Positions 8,711-17,566 of a stretch of DNA of 64,000 nt are shown piece by piece. Positions within the stretch are counted from its first letter, which is position 1. Each line of letters begins with the position of its first letter. The translations under genes and the position numbers were made by a program. The stretch lies in contig JAYUWK010000045.1 in the NCBI GenBank assembly GCA_043753895.1, positions 1 to 64,000 on the forward strand, written 5' to 3'. The notes under the pieces were generated by a model. The model did no database searches, was not told the origin of the DNA, and worked only from the letters and a program-made list of their open reading frames with translations. The DNA comes from WLMZ01 sp043753895 (lineage in GTDB: Bacteria; Actinomycetota; Acidimicrobiia; Acidimicrobiales; Ilumatobacteraceae).

Positions 8711-9919
8711 ATGACCAGCATCTATGGGCCTGTCACCGACTGGGCCACCGACTTCGACCACGCCGACCCGGGCTACAACGCCCATGCCCCCGAGATCTGG
8801 GCCGAGCTGCGGGCCTCCTGCCCGGTGGCGCACACCGATCGCTACAACGGTGCATGGCTGCCGGTCACCCACGAACACGTCACACAGATCGCCTACGACA
8901 CTGACCACTTCACCTCGCGCTCGGTGATCGTGTCGCCCTTCCACCCCATCGCCCAAGCGCCCATTGGTAACGCTCCGCCGATCAGCAGCGATCCGCCGTT
9001 TCACCACGATGCGCGCCGCCTGCTGCTGCCAGCCTTCTCGCCCAAGGTCATCGATCCTTGGGAGAAGGACGTTCGTTCGCTCTGCCAAGAGCTGCTCGCC
9101 GCGATGGGTGACACAGACCTCGTCGATGCCGCCGTGCAGTACGCGCAGCACATTCCGGTGAACGTGATCGCACGCATGCTCGGATTTCCGCTTGGCGACG
9201 CGGACCTGTTTCGCGGTTTCGTGCACGATGTGCTCGAGGGTGTGAACATCGAACTCGAACAGCGCTTCGCCGCGTTTCAGCGGCTCGGCGAATACCTCGA
9301 TGTCCAGATCCAGGATCACATCGACAACCCGCGCAACGATCTCACCACGTTCTTGCTGAACGCCACCATCTATGACCAGCCGCTCAGCCCCGAGCACGTG
9401 CGTGGGTCGATGGTGCTGTTGCTCGTGGCGGGTATCGATACCACGTGGAGCGCCATTGGATCCAGCCTGTTGCACCTGGCAACGCACGCCGAAGATCGCC
9501 AGCGTCTGCTCGACGATTCCACGCTGATCCCCACTGCGATCGAAGAGTTCCTGCGTGCGTACGCGCCGGTCACGATGGCGCGCCTCGTGAAGGAAGACGT
9601 CGAGATCGGTGGCTGCCCGATGAAGGTCGACGACTGGGTGCTGTTGCCCTTCCCCGCCGCGAACGTGGATCCGCTCGCATTCGAGCATGCCGACGAGGTG
9701 ATCATCGATCGTCTCGAGAACCGGCACGCAGCGTTCGGGCTCGGAATCCATCGCTGCCTGGGTTCCAACCTGGCCCGCCTCGAACTGCGCGTCGCGGTCG
9801 AGGAGTTCCTCGCCCACTTCGGCAATTTCGAGCTCGCTGATCCGAACCCCGATTCAGTCACTTGGAGCGTGGGTCAGGTCCGCGGTCCGCGCAGACTGCC
9901 TGTGCGCATCCTGCGCTAG
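8711..9919 (+). CDS. Cytochrome P450
   Basis: 402 aa soluble bacterial P450. The I-helix oxygen-binding motif is AGIDTTWSAI, the K-helix E-x-x-R lies in EEFLRAYAP, and the heme loop is FGLGIHRCLGSNLARLELR with the proximal cysteine at C349. No ferredoxin or ferredoxin reductase gene is adjacent, so redox partners must be elsewhere. The substrate is not predictable from sequence. The 67-bp divergent region with yaaA shows no convincing operator. Confidence 0.95.
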   Translation: MTSIYGPVTDWATDFDHADPGYNAHAPEIWAELRASCPVAHTDRYNGAWLPVTHEHVTQIAYDTDHFTSRSVIVSPFHPIAQAPIGNAPPISSDPPFHHDARRLLLPAFSPKVIDPWEKDVRSLCQELLAAMGDTDLVDAAVQYAQHIPVNVIARMLGFPLGDADLFRGFVHDVLEGVNIELEQRFAAFQRLGEYLDVQIQDHIDNPRNDLTTFLLNATIYDQPLSPEHVRGSMVLLLVAGIDTTWSAIGSSLLHLATHAEDRQRLLDDSTLIPTAIEEFLRAYAPVTMARLVKEDVEIGGCPMKVDDWVLLPFPAANVDPLAFEHADEVIIDRLENRHAAFGLGIHRCLGSNLARLELRVAVEEFLAHFGNFELADPNPDSVTWSVGQVRGPRRLPVRILR

Positions 9920-9955
9920 ACCACCAGGTTCTCGGCGCACGTCGCACCCCGTCCG

Positions 9956-9961
9956 TAGGAT
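9956..9961 (+). promoter_or_regulatory. -10 box of pcrA
   Basis: TAGGAT lies 9 nt before the ATG at 9971. A purine-rich GGCGGGG run sits between them, so either a leaderless or a very short leader is possible. Confidence 0.4.
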
Positions 9962-9970
9962 GGCGGGGCC

Positions 9971-12283
9971 ATGTCGCTGTTCGATGATCCCGCGCCCCCC
10001 TCACTGTTACACGGCCTGAACCCCGATCAACTCGACGCGGTGGTGCACACCAGTGGCCCACTGCTGGTGGTGGCCGGCGCCGGTTCGGGCAAGACCCGCG
10101 TGCTCACCCATCGCATCGCCCACCTCATCGATGTCGAAGGCGTTCACCCGCAGCGCATTCTCGCCATCACCTTCACCAACAAAGCCGCCGGCGAGATGAA
10201 GGAACGTGTCGCCAACCTGGTGGGTCCGATGGCGAAGAACATGTGGGTCAGTACGTTTCACTCCGCGTGTGTGCGCATCTTGCGTGCCCACGCCGATCTG
10301 CTCGGCTATCCGCGCAGCTTCAGTATCTACGACCAGGCCGATGCGCAGCGCCTCACCGCGTATGTCATTCGCGATCTCGCGCTCGACTCGAAGCGGTTCA
10401 CGCCGCGCGGCGTGCACAACGTGATCAGCAAATGGAAGAACGAACTGGTCTTCCCCGACGACGCACTGCTCACCTCGGCCACGCCCATGGACCGTAAACA
10501 CGCCGAGATCTACCGCGACTATCAGGCCCGTTTACTCAAGGCCGGCGCGATGGATTTCGACGATCTGCTCACCAATGTGGTGCTGTTGTTCCGCCAGCAT
10601 CCCGATGTGCTCAATCAGTATCAGGAACGGTTTCTGCACATCCTCATCGACGAGTATCAAGACACCAATACTGCGCAGAACCAGATCGTGCTGATGCTCG
10701 GCGCGCTGCACCAGAACGTGACCGTCGTAGGCGATCAGGACCAATCGGTGTATCGATTCCGCGGCGCCGACTTCCGCAACATCTTGCAGTTCGAGGATGC
10801 GTTCCCCGACGTGACCACCATCGTGTTGAACCAGAACTACCGCAGCACGCAAATCATTCTCGACGCCGCCAATTCGGTCATCGCGAACAACCCCACGCGG
10901 AAGGCCAAGACGTTGTGGAGCGAACTCGGCCGGGGCGAGGGCATCACCCGTTATCACGCCGATGATGAGGGCGATGAAGCCATGTGGGTCGCCCGTACCG
11001 CACAGGAACTGCACGACAACCAAGCCGCGAACTGGAAAGAGATCGCCGTCTTCTACCGCACCAACGCGCAGAGCCGTGTGATCGAAGAAGCGCTTATGCG
11101 CTACGGCGTGCCCTACAAAGTGGTGGGCGGAACACGGTTCTACGATCGCCGCGAGATCAAGGACGCAATGGCGTATCTGCGCTCGGTGGCCAACCCAGCC
11201 GATGAGGTGAGCATCAAGCGTGTGCTCAACGTGCCCAAGCGTGGCGTGGGCGACACCAGCATCGCCAAGCTCGATATGTGGGTGCGCGAAACCGGCGGTG
11301 GGTTCATGGATGCTATGCGCCATGCCGACGATGCTGGCCTCGGCGGGGCAGCGGCGCGTGGCGTGACCGCATTCGTGGAGATGCTCGACTCCCTCGCGCA
11401 CATGCTCGATGGCTCGCCTGCAGATGTGTTGCAGGCCGCCCTGAATCGCAGCGGATACATGGCCGAGCTCGAAGCCGAGAGCTCGGTCGAGGCCGCCGGT
11501 CGACTCGAGAACATCGGTGAGCTCATCGGTTCGGCGCGCGAGTTCACGCGCGTCGACGAGTTCATGGAGCAGGTGTCGTTGGTGGCCGACACCGACGAAC
11601 TCGACGACGACAACCGGCTTGTGATGATGACCCTGCACGCAGCCAAGGGCTTGGAGTTCCCCTATGTGTTTCTGGTGGGTATGGAGGAAGGCATCTTCCC
11701 GCACGTTCGTGCGCAGAGCGATCCCGATGAACTCGAAGAAGAACGCCGACTCGCGTACGTAGGCATCACCCGCGCACAGCAGAAGCTGCACGTGTCGCAT
11801 GCGTGGAGCCGCAGTCTGTTCGGCAGTACGCAGTACAACCCGTCGTCGCGGTTCCTCGACGAGATTCCCGACGAACTGCAGGACCAGCAAGGCAACGTGA
11901 GCGGGCGCAGCTCCTACGGCCGCCAGAGCTACCGCGACCGAGACGATGCTGGAAGCAGCCAGTACGGAGCCACCTATGGGAGTGGTCAGTACAGCGGGCG
12001 TCGTGGCGATCGCGACGAGGCGCAGAGCAGCGAGGCCGCCATCGCTCATCGCGAACGCGTCGTTGATGCTGCCTTGGCCGCGGGCAAGCGGTTGGCGCCA
12101 CAACAGACCAATGCCCAGCAGATCGGCCTGCGCGTGGGCGACGACGTGGAGCATCCCTCGTTCGGCGAAGGTGTGATCATCAATATCGAGGGCAGCGGAG
12201 AGAAGGCCGAGGCCACCATCCGCTTCCGCGATGTCGGTACCAAGCATCTCGCACTCGCCTGGGCTCCGTTGAAGAAGCTGTAG
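9971..12283 (+). CDS. pcrA: ATP-dependent DNA helicase PcrA/UvrD (SF1A)
   Basis: 770 aa, normal length for actinobacterial PcrA (UvrD1). It unwinds DNA 3'-5' in repair and replication-restart. Motif I is VAGAGSGKTRVLT (K41), motif Ia ITFTNKAAGEMKERV, motif II DEYQDTN (D227), motif III GDQDQSVYRFRGA, and motif VI YVGITRAQQKLHV. The low-complexity S/G/R/D-rich linker around residues 640-690 precedes the C-terminal Tudor-like domain (VGDDVEHPSFGEGVI). The CLC gene begins 11 bp after the stop, suggesting co-transcription. Confidence 0.97.
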   Translation: MSLFDDPAPPSLLHGLNPDQLDAVVHTSGPLLVVAGAGSGKTRVLTHRIAHLIDVEGVHPQRILAITFTNKAAGEMKERVANLVGPMAKNMWVSTFHSACVRILRAHADLLGYPRSFSIYDQADAQRLTAYVIRDLALDSKRFTPRGVHNVISKWKNELVFPDDALLTSATPMDRKHAEIYRDYQARLLKAGAMDFDDLLTNVVLLFRQHPDVLNQYQERFLHILIDEYQDTNTAQNQIVLMLGALHQNVTVVGDQDQSVYRFRGADFRNILQFEDAFPDVTTIVLNQNYRSTQIILDAANSVIANNPTRKAKTLWSELGRGEGITRYHADDEGDEAMWVARTAQELHDNQAANWKEIAVFYRTNAQSRVIEEALMRYGVPYKVVGGTRFYDRREIKDAMAYLRSVANPADEVSIKRVLNVPKRGVGDTSIAKLDMWVRETGGGFMDAMRHADDAGLGGAAARGVTAFVEMLDSLAHMLDGSPADVLQAALNRSGYMAELEAESSVEAAGRLENIGELIGSAREFTRVDEFMEQVSLVADTDELDDDNRLVMMTLHAAKGLEFPYVFLVGMEEGIFPHVRAQSDPDELEEERRLAYVGITRAQQKLHVSHAWSRSLFGSTQYNPSSRFLDEIPDELQDQQGNVSGRSSYGRQSYRDRDDAGSSQYGATYGSGQYSGRRGDRDEAQSSEAAIAHRERVVDAALAAGKRLAPQQTNAQQIGLRVGDDVEHPSFGEGVIINIEGSGEKAEATIRFRDVGTKHLALAWAPLKKL

Positions 12284-12294
12284 GTTTCGCAGCG

Positions 12295-13617
12295 ATGGAC
12301 GGCATGGTGGCCCGCGGGCGCGACGAAGCGCGCGAGCAACTCGGTCTCCTTGTGCATCTGATTCGCTGGATGATTCTCGGTGCGCTGTCGGGAGCCTTGG
12401 CCGGCATGTCGTCGTGGGTGTTCCTCGAAGGGTTGTCTCGGGTGACGCATTTCCGAGAGGACGGCAGGCAGTGGTTGGTGTATCTGTTGCCGCTTGCGGG
12501 TCTGGCGATGGGCGCGACGTATCACTATGTCGGTGGTCGCTCGGGTGAGGGCAACAACTTGTTGCTCGACGAGATCCACGAGCCCACGGCGTGGGTGCCT
12601 CGACGCATGGCGCCGCTCATCCTTGTTGGTACCTGGGTGTCGCACCTGTTCGGTGCATCGGTAGGCCGCGAGGGCACGGCGCTGCAGATGTCCGGCAGCC
12701 TCACCGATGGGCTGTCGCGCCTCATCCGCCTCAGCGCGGCCGATCGGCGGGTGATGCTCATTGCATCGATGGCCGGTGGGTTTGGTGCCGTGTTCGGGGT
12801 ACCGGTCGCCGGTGCAGTGTTCGCGATGGAGGTGCAGTCAATCGGCCGCATGCGTTTCGAAGCGATCGTGCCTGCGCTCACTGCATCGATCGTGGGCGAT
12901 CGTGTGCTGCGCGGGCTGGGCTACAAGCACGGCGTGTTTGCGCAACTCACCCCGCATCTCACACCGTGGTTGTTGTTGCGTATCGCCGCGGCGGGTCTGT
13001 TGTTCGGGCTGGTCGGCGCGGCCTATTCGGCGCTGGCGCACAGCATCAAGTCCCTGATGGCCCGCCGTATTTCCTGGGCTCCGCTGCGGCCGTTCATCGG
13101 TGGTTTTGCGATCATCGCCCTGGTGCTCTTGTTCGGCCACGACTATCAGGGCCTCTCGCTGCCTCTCATCGGCCAAGCGTTGAATGGCGATCATCTTGGG
13201 TTTTCGGTGTTTGCGCTGAAGCTGGTCTTCACCGCGGTCACGCTCGGCACGGGCTTTGTCGGTGGCGAGGTCACGCCGCTGTTCATGATGGGTGCCACGC
13301 TTGGCTCGGCGCTTGCGCTTCCGTTCGGCGTCGATGGTCAACTCATCGCTGCGGTTGGTTTCTGCGCGGTGTTCGCCGGAGCCTCGAACACGCCCATTGC
13401 CTGCGCGATCTTGGGTGTCGAGCTTTTCGGTGGTGGCGCCTTCGTGCCCATCGCCATCAGCTGCGTCGTGGCCTACATCTTTAGTGGACACCGCGGCATC
13501 TATCTCAGCCAGCGGATGAACACCGCGAAACTTGGTCATCAGACCGACGGTGTGTTGCGCCTCGGCGAGTGGCGACACCAACGCGGCATATCGTCGGGAC
13601 AGGCGGATGGTGAGTAG
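12295..13617 (+). CDS. CLC-family antiporter, fluoride-type (CLC-F clade)
   Basis: 440 aa membrane protein with about ten or more helices. It has GREGTALQ (gating glutamate E126), SGEGNNLLLDEIHEP (residues 83-97) in place of the chloride-binding GSGIP loop, and GGEVTPLFMMGATLGS. GREGT and GNNL-type loops are hallmarks of the CLC-F fluoride/proton antiporters, which export toxic fluoride. No fluoride riboswitch is seen in the 11 bp separating it from pcrA, so it probably depends on the pcrA promoter. Fluoride specificity is inferred from motifs. Confidence 0.82.
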   Translation: MDGMVARGRDEAREQLGLLVHLIRWMILGALSGALAGMSSWVFLEGLSRVTHFREDGRQWLVYLLPLAGLAMGATYHYVGGRSGEGNNLLLDEIHEPTAWVPRRMAPLILVGTWVSHLFGASVGREGTALQMSGSLTDGLSRLIRLSAADRRVMLIASMAGGFGAVFGVPVAGAVFAMEVQSIGRMRFEAIVPALTASIVGDRVLRGLGYKHGVFAQLTPHLTPWLLLRIAAAGLLFGLVGAAYSALAHSIKSLMARRISWAPLRPFIGGFAIIALVLLFGHDYQGLSLPLIGQALNGDHLGFSVFALKLVFTAVTLGTGFVGGEVTPLFMMGATLGSALALPFGVDGQLIAAVGFCAVFAGASNTPIACAILGVELFGGGAFVPIAISCVVAYIFSGHRGIYLSQRMNTAKLGHQTDGVLRLGEWRHQRGISSGQADGE

Positions 13618-13620
13618 GCA

Positions 13621-14562
13621 CTAGCCGAGCGCCTCGATCACCGGCGCCATCGTGAGCTCTGTCTGATCGGTGTGCGGTCGCTGTCCGAACACAGTGACCG
13701 ACGTGATGCCGAGTCGTTCGTTCAACTCGCGCAGTCGCTCGGCAATGCCGGTGGCCGACCCCACCAAGACGAATGGCGATGCGCGCACGACCTCGATGGG
13801 CAGTTCCATCCGGGTGGCGATGCGGTCGAGTGCGACTTCGGCGTTGTTCGTGACCACTGCCATCTGCACCAACACATCGATGGGCAGCGGCCAGCGATCG
13901 CCGGCTGCAGCGCGCGCCACCGTGATTCGCTCGGCCAGCCCCACGTCGGTGAAGTGGGTGATGTCGCCGTCGGAACCATCGAGCGACGGTGTGAACCCGG
14001 TGAAGCCGATCACGTCGGCGAGCCGGCCGGCCGTCTGTAGCAAACGGGTGCCGTTTCCGCCGATGAGCAGCCGCACGGGTGGGGAATCGGCCCCGCGAAT
14101 GCCGTGGCCATCGAGCATGTAATGCGAACCCGAGAACGTGACCATTTCGCCGGCGAGCAAGCGCTTCATTACCTCGGCCGACTCGGCCATGCGCGCGATG
14201 CGTACGACGGGTGGGTCGAAGGGCATGCCCACTTCATCGAACTCGAACTTCATGTGTCCGGCACCGAGGCCGAGCGTGGCGCGTCCACCGCTGAGATCGG
14301 CGAGCGCAGCGAACTCGTGAGCGACGATGCTGGGGTGGCGGAAGTCGTTGTTGAGCACGTAGGTGCCGACGCGCAATGTGGAGGTCACTGCGGCGGCCGC
14401 AGCCATCGCGGTGAACGGCGCAGCGCCACCACGGGTGAGGTGATCGGCCATCAGCAGGTGGTCGTAACCGATCAATTCGGCATCTCTGGCCAACTTGAGC
14501 CATCCAGAGTTCTCGGACTGGCTCGCCCCGAAACCGGCCGACAGATTCACGCGGATCGTCAT
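13621..14562 (-). CDS. LLM-class F420-dependent oxidoreductase
   Basis: 313 aa luciferase-like TIM barrel. MTIRVNLSAGFGASQ, then DAELIGYDHLLMADHL, RVGTYVLNNDFRHPSIVAHEFAAL, DLSGGRATLGLGAG and PVRLLIGGNGTRLLQ are the typical LLM blocks; the overall pattern resembles the MSMEG_2516-like group. These enzymes use F420 to oxidise or reduce diverse substrates. The frame is open upstream, but the ATG at 14562 is preceded by TAGGCT at 7 nt on the reverse strand and gives the usual start. The substrate is unknown. Confidence 0.88.
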   Translation of the reverse strand: MTIRVNLSAGFGASQSENSGWLKLARDAELIGYDHLLMADHLTRGGAAPFTAMAAAAAVTSTLRVGTYVLNNDFRHPSIVAHEFAALADLSGGRATLGLGAGHMKFEFDEVGMPFDPPVVRIARMAESAEVMKRLLAGEMVTFSGSHYMLDGHGIRGADSPPVRLLIGGNGTRLLQTAGRLADVIGFTGFTPSLDGSDGDITHFTDVGLAERITVARAAAGDRWPLPIDVLVQMAVVTNNAEVALDRIATRMELPIEVVRASPFVLVGSATGIAERLRELNERLGITSVTVFGQRPHTDQTELTMAPVIEALG

Positions 14563-14569
14563 GAACGCA

Positions 14570-14575
14570 AGCCTA
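14570..14575 (-). promoter_or_regulatory. -10 box of a leaderless promoter
   Basis: On the reverse strand TAGGCT ends 7 nt before the ATG at 14562, which settles the start of the LLM gene. Confidence 0.5.
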
Positions 14576-14604
14576 GGGCCCGGGGCGTGCTTGAATCTGT
14601 GGGT

Positions 14605-15036
14605 ATGAATGCAGCGATTCTTGTGGAGAGCCTCACGGGCAACACGTGGAAGGCGGCCGAACTGGTTGCGGCCAACCTGCAGCAGGCGGGTTGGGGCATC
14701 ACTGGACTGTCGAAGGTCAAAGCGCCCGACCATGCCAGCATCCAACAGGCCGACCTCGTGCTCATCGGTACTTGGACCCACGGCCTCTTCGTGGTGGGTC
14801 AGGCGCCAGCGGGCGCAGCTCTCATCAGCCAACTGCCGGTGATGCACGGCAAGCAGGCCGCGGTGTTCTGCACCTTTGCGCTGAACCCGGCCAAGACGCT
14901 CGAGAAGATGACCGGCATCGTGTCGGGTCTCGGTGCCGACGTGATTGGTGGCCTGGCGATGAACCGCCGCCATCTCGATCGCAATGCCGAGGAGTTCGCA
15001 ATGCGGCTCCTCGACGCCGTCCCCGCCCGCTCCTGA
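14605..15036 (+). CDS. Flavodoxin-like protein
   Basis: 143 aa. The N-terminus AAILVESLTGNTWKAAELVA carries the S-x-T-G-N-T phosphate-binding loop of flavodoxins, and LVLIGTWTHGLFVVGQAP is the second flavin-binding strand and loop. It probably binds FMN and could carry electrons to the P450 or Rieske enzymes in the region, but no operon link supports that. The start is divergent from the LLM gene, 42 bp away. It ends 15 bp from the convergent S4 gene. Confidence 0.85.
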   Translation: MNAAILVESLTGNTWKAAELVAANLQQAGWGITGLSKVKAPDHASIQQADLVLIGTWTHGLFVVGQAPAGAALISQLPVMHGKQAAVFCTFALNPAKTLEKMTGIVSGLGADVIGGLAMNRRHLDRNAEEFAMRLLDAVPARS

Positions 15037-15051
15037 CGCGTCGTCGCTGCT

Positions 15052-15432
15052 TCAGCGGGCGCGGAACCGATCCAGCTGACGTCTGTCGCGCTTGGTCGGG
15101 CGACCGGTGCCGCGCGCGCGCACGAATGGTGGGGCGAGATCATCGGGCAGCGGCGGTGGTGGGCTGTGATCGACCACACAGTCTGCGGCGATGGCAGCGC
15201 CGACTCGCTTGTCGATGATGACCGCAACCTCCAAGATTCGGTCGCGTCCGCCGGCGAACGCAGTGACGCGGTCACCGACGCGCACCGCGGTGGATGGCTT
15301 CGCCGACGTGCCGTTTACGCGCACCTTGCCACCCGAGCAGGCGTCGCCCGCCGAGGTGCGTGTGGGGTACAGCCGCACCGCCCACAGCCACTTGTCGATA
15401 CGCGTCTGCTCCACTCGACAACGATGCCACAT
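15052..15432 (-). CDS. S4-domain RNA-binding protein (Hsp15-like)
   Basis: 126 aa. TRIDKWLWAVRLYPTRTSAGDACSGGKVRVNG is a clear S4 domain, followed by the strand VGDRVTAFAGGRDRILEV and a basic tail (GRPTKRDRRQLDRFRAR). Heat-shock protein 15 relatives bind stalled 50S subunits that carry a nascent chain; the function here is by homology. The ATG at 15432 is assumed; a GTG at 15414 would remove six residues. Confidence 0.88.
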   Translation of the reverse strand: MWHRCRVEQTRIDKWLWAVRLYPTRTSAGDACSGGKVRVNGTSAKPSTAVRVGDRVTAFAGGRDRILEVAVIIDKRVGAAIAADCVVDHSPPPPLPDDLAPPFVRARGTGRPTKRDRRQLDRFRAR

Positions 15433-15524
15433 CGCACTCGTGAGACTCAGGGTCTGGTGGGTTTGCGACCGCTGCGGGGGCGAAGTGACCAGACCTGGCC
15501 GACGTGTTCCGTGCGTTCCGGCCC

Positions 15525-16895
15525 TCAGCCGCGGGTTTCGGTGGGGTCGCCGATGTGGCCGAGGAAGAGCACCGCGCCCGTGGGGTTGTCACGGATCGCG
15601 AACACGAACGGCCGATCGAGCGTGAGCGCCACTGGCTCGTTGAGATTTGCCGAGGTGGCGCGCATGGTCACGCCCGTCGCCGCGGCTGCTTCGGTGCCGG
15701 CTTCGTCGACGGTGATGTTGGCCTGATGTATCACGGCGCTGATGACGAGCTTGTCCTTGGTGGTCATCCCACTGAAATCCGCCGAGTCGGTGAAGGCCGT
15801 GGGCATACCCATGGCACCGAGCAACGTGGAGAGCTCGGCCGTCGTCTCGATGTCGAACTTGGGCATCGACAGCGTGACCTGACGGGTTGCAGCGGTGGTC
15901 GCAACAGTTGGCACCGCTGCAACGGCGGAGTCGAGTGCTTCGCCATCGTCGGGGAGCACCAGCACCATGCTCAGCTCGTTGCCGACGTAGGGCAGTTCCA
16001 CCGCCTGCCAGCCCGCACCCTTGGAGTACTTGAGTTCCTCTGCAAGTTGCATGAACGGCGCCTGCACCGTTGAGCCGGCGAGCGTGGTGAACGCCGCTGG
16101 CGCGGTGCGCTCTTTGACAAACGCATTCAGCCACGGTGCCTTCATGTAGATCGCGTTCACGAGGGTGAGCCGCGACTCGGGAGTGATGACTCCCTGTGGG
16201 ATGAGCTCGCGGATGCGTTGCTTCGTCGCGTCGTTCACCCACGCGTTGATCAGCTTGCGGGCACCCTCTGGGTCGGTCGTGTAATCCACGAGTTGCAGGC
16301 CGGCGCCGTACTCGGTGGCCAGCTGATCGAGAAAAGCCTTCTCGAATGCCAGGTCCTGTTGACCCCACAGCGAATTGGCGACATTGAGGGTGACATCAAC
16401 CGGGTCGCTGCCTGGCATCGCCACCTGCTGGGTGCGGCTGTCGAACGCGGCGGACAACGCGTTCATCGAGTGAGGCAGCGCCGTCGCGTCGCCGACATGA
16501 AGCACGGTGTCCATCTCGGTGGCTGTGGTGCCTCGTGCCCCGGTACGGGTCATTGCGAGCGCGATGGCGATGCTGGCCGGCGAGAACACCAAGTTCTGCT
16601 GCGGTGGAGCTTGGTCGACAGTGGCGTTCCGTGTCCGCGAGGGGTCAGTCAACATCCGATACAGGTCGACGCCGAAGTCGTTGACCAAGGTGGTCGCGGC
16701 GGCCGCGTCAGCAAGCGTGGTGACGGTTCTCGGCTTCGCGGATCGAGCCACGCCACCTGCGCCCGAAGGCGTGGAGGTGGGCCCAGATAACGATCCGGGT
16801 GTCACGCCGCTCCCCGATGAGCATCCCTGTAGCGAGCCGGTCGCGGCAGCGACGGCCGGTACGGCGAGCAGGGCCAGGAAACTTCGTCGATCCAT
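15525..16895 (-). CDS. Serpin-family protease inhibitor, predicted Tat/lipoprotein
   Basis: 456 aa. DRRSFLALLAVPAVAAATGSLQGC is a twin-arginine-like signal with a lipobox ending at C25, followed by a Ser/Gly/Pro linker, so it should be anchored outside the membrane. The serpin core is complete: NLVFSPASIAIALAMTRTGA, ANSLWGQQDLAF, LVNAIYMKAPW, VELPYVGNELSMVLVLP, and LDRPFVFAIRDNPTGAVLFLG. The hinge EAGTEAAAATG begins at E398 and has the small residues required for loop insertion, indicating an inhibitor. By standard numbering P1-P1' would be T414-S415. AAGGA lies 7 nt before the ATG. Confidence 0.92.
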   Translation of the reverse strand: MDRRSFLALLAVPAVAAATGSLQGCSSGSGVTPGSLSGPTSTPSGAGGVARSAKPRTVTTLADAAAATTLVNDFGVDLYRMLTDPSRTRNATVDQAPPQQNLVFSPASIAIALAMTRTGARGTTATEMDTVLHVGDATALPHSMNALSAAFDSRTQQVAMPGSDPVDVTLNVANSLWGQQDLAFEKAFLDQLATEYGAGLQLVDYTTDPEGARKLINAWVNDATKQRIRELIPQGVITPESRLTLVNAIYMKAPWLNAFVKERTAPAAFTTLAGSTVQAPFMQLAEELKYSKGAGWQAVELPYVGNELSMVLVLPDDGEALDSAVAAVPTVATTAATRQVTLSMPKFDIETTAELSTLLGAMGMPTAFTDSADFSGMTTKDKLVISAVIHQANITVDEAGTEAAAATGVTMRATSANLNEPVALTLDRPFVFAIRDNPTGAVLFLGHIGDPTETRG

Positions 16896-16929
16896 GGTGG
16901 CGTCCTTGCGTGGGTGATGACTGGTACCT

Positions 16930-17448
16930 CTACGACGTTGCGGTGGTGCCTGTTGGTTCCGCCGACGTGGGCAGCAAGTCGAGCGACAGCAGTCCGTCGG
17001 GCGACACCACCGGGTTCACCCCAGGCGGCGGCAGGGCAAGATCGGTGACCAGAATCGTGCGACCGTCACAGTCGGTGAACTGACGAGTCCTCTGAATCTG
17101 GGTGACCTTGCACGACACGTCGCGGTCGGCAGGGTAGGCCATGTAGATCGCCCAGTTGGTCTGCGGGTCAGCACCCGTGTGGTCGAGCACGATGGTGCGT
17201 CGACCATTTGATTGCAACAGGTCGGGGAAGATCAGCGGCCCGTCGGCCACGATCGATTTGGCAATCGCGCTCGTGCGACCGACATCGAACACCGTGGGCG
17301 CAAACCGATTCGCCGTGGACTCGCTGTTGCGCGAGATGTAGCTGGCGATGCCCCACAGGAACAGTCCGAGGACTGCGAAGAAGGCAATGCCCGCCAGCAC
17401 TGGTGCGACGGCGCGCGCCAGCGGAGAACGAAGTTGAGGACGGTGCAT
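16930..17448 (-). CDS. Single-pass membrane protein of unknown function
   Basis: 172 aa. A short basic N-terminus (MHRPQLRSPLARAV) precedes one transmembrane helix (about residues 14-36) and an external domain of about 135 residues. That domain has two cysteines (SCKV and TDCDG) that may form a disulfide, and it ends in a Pro/Thr-rich tail. I do not recognise a family. It lies 34 bp upstream of the serpin gene on the same strand, so the two could be co-transcribed. Confidence 0.65.
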   Translation of the reverse strand: MHRPQLRSPLARAVAPVLAGIAFFAVLGLFLWGIASYISRNSESTANRFAPTVFDVGRTSAIAKSIVADGPLIFPDLLQSNGRRTIVLDHTGADPQTNWAIYMAYPADRDVSCKVTQIQRTRQFTDCDGRTILVTDLALPPPGVNPVVSPDGLLSLDLLPTSAEPTGTTATS

Positions 17449-17551
17449 CGTCCTCAGTCTGCCGCGTCGATACCCGCGAAACACAGCGTCGTTCCGGCCG
17501 CTCGGTGCGGCGTGGGTTGGGACCGGTTGTGAGAATTGGCTGTGTCCCGCC

Positions 17552-17557
17552 TAGGGT
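17552..17557 (+). promoter_or_regulatory. -10 box upstream of the mutase subunit-sucCD unit
   Basis: TAGGGT lies 9 nt before the GTG at 17567. It is probably the -10 element for the B12-binding subunit and the downstream sucCD genes. Confidence 0.4.
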
Positions 17558-17566
17558 TCGATACTC

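Noticed and set aside
8674..8714. 13-codon ATG frame before the P450 gene
   Set aside because: No ribosome site and no conservation evidence; it overlaps the P450 start.
12284..12294. Fluoride riboswitch before the CLC-F gene
   Set aside because: Only 11 bp separate it from pcrA; no room for a crcB motif.
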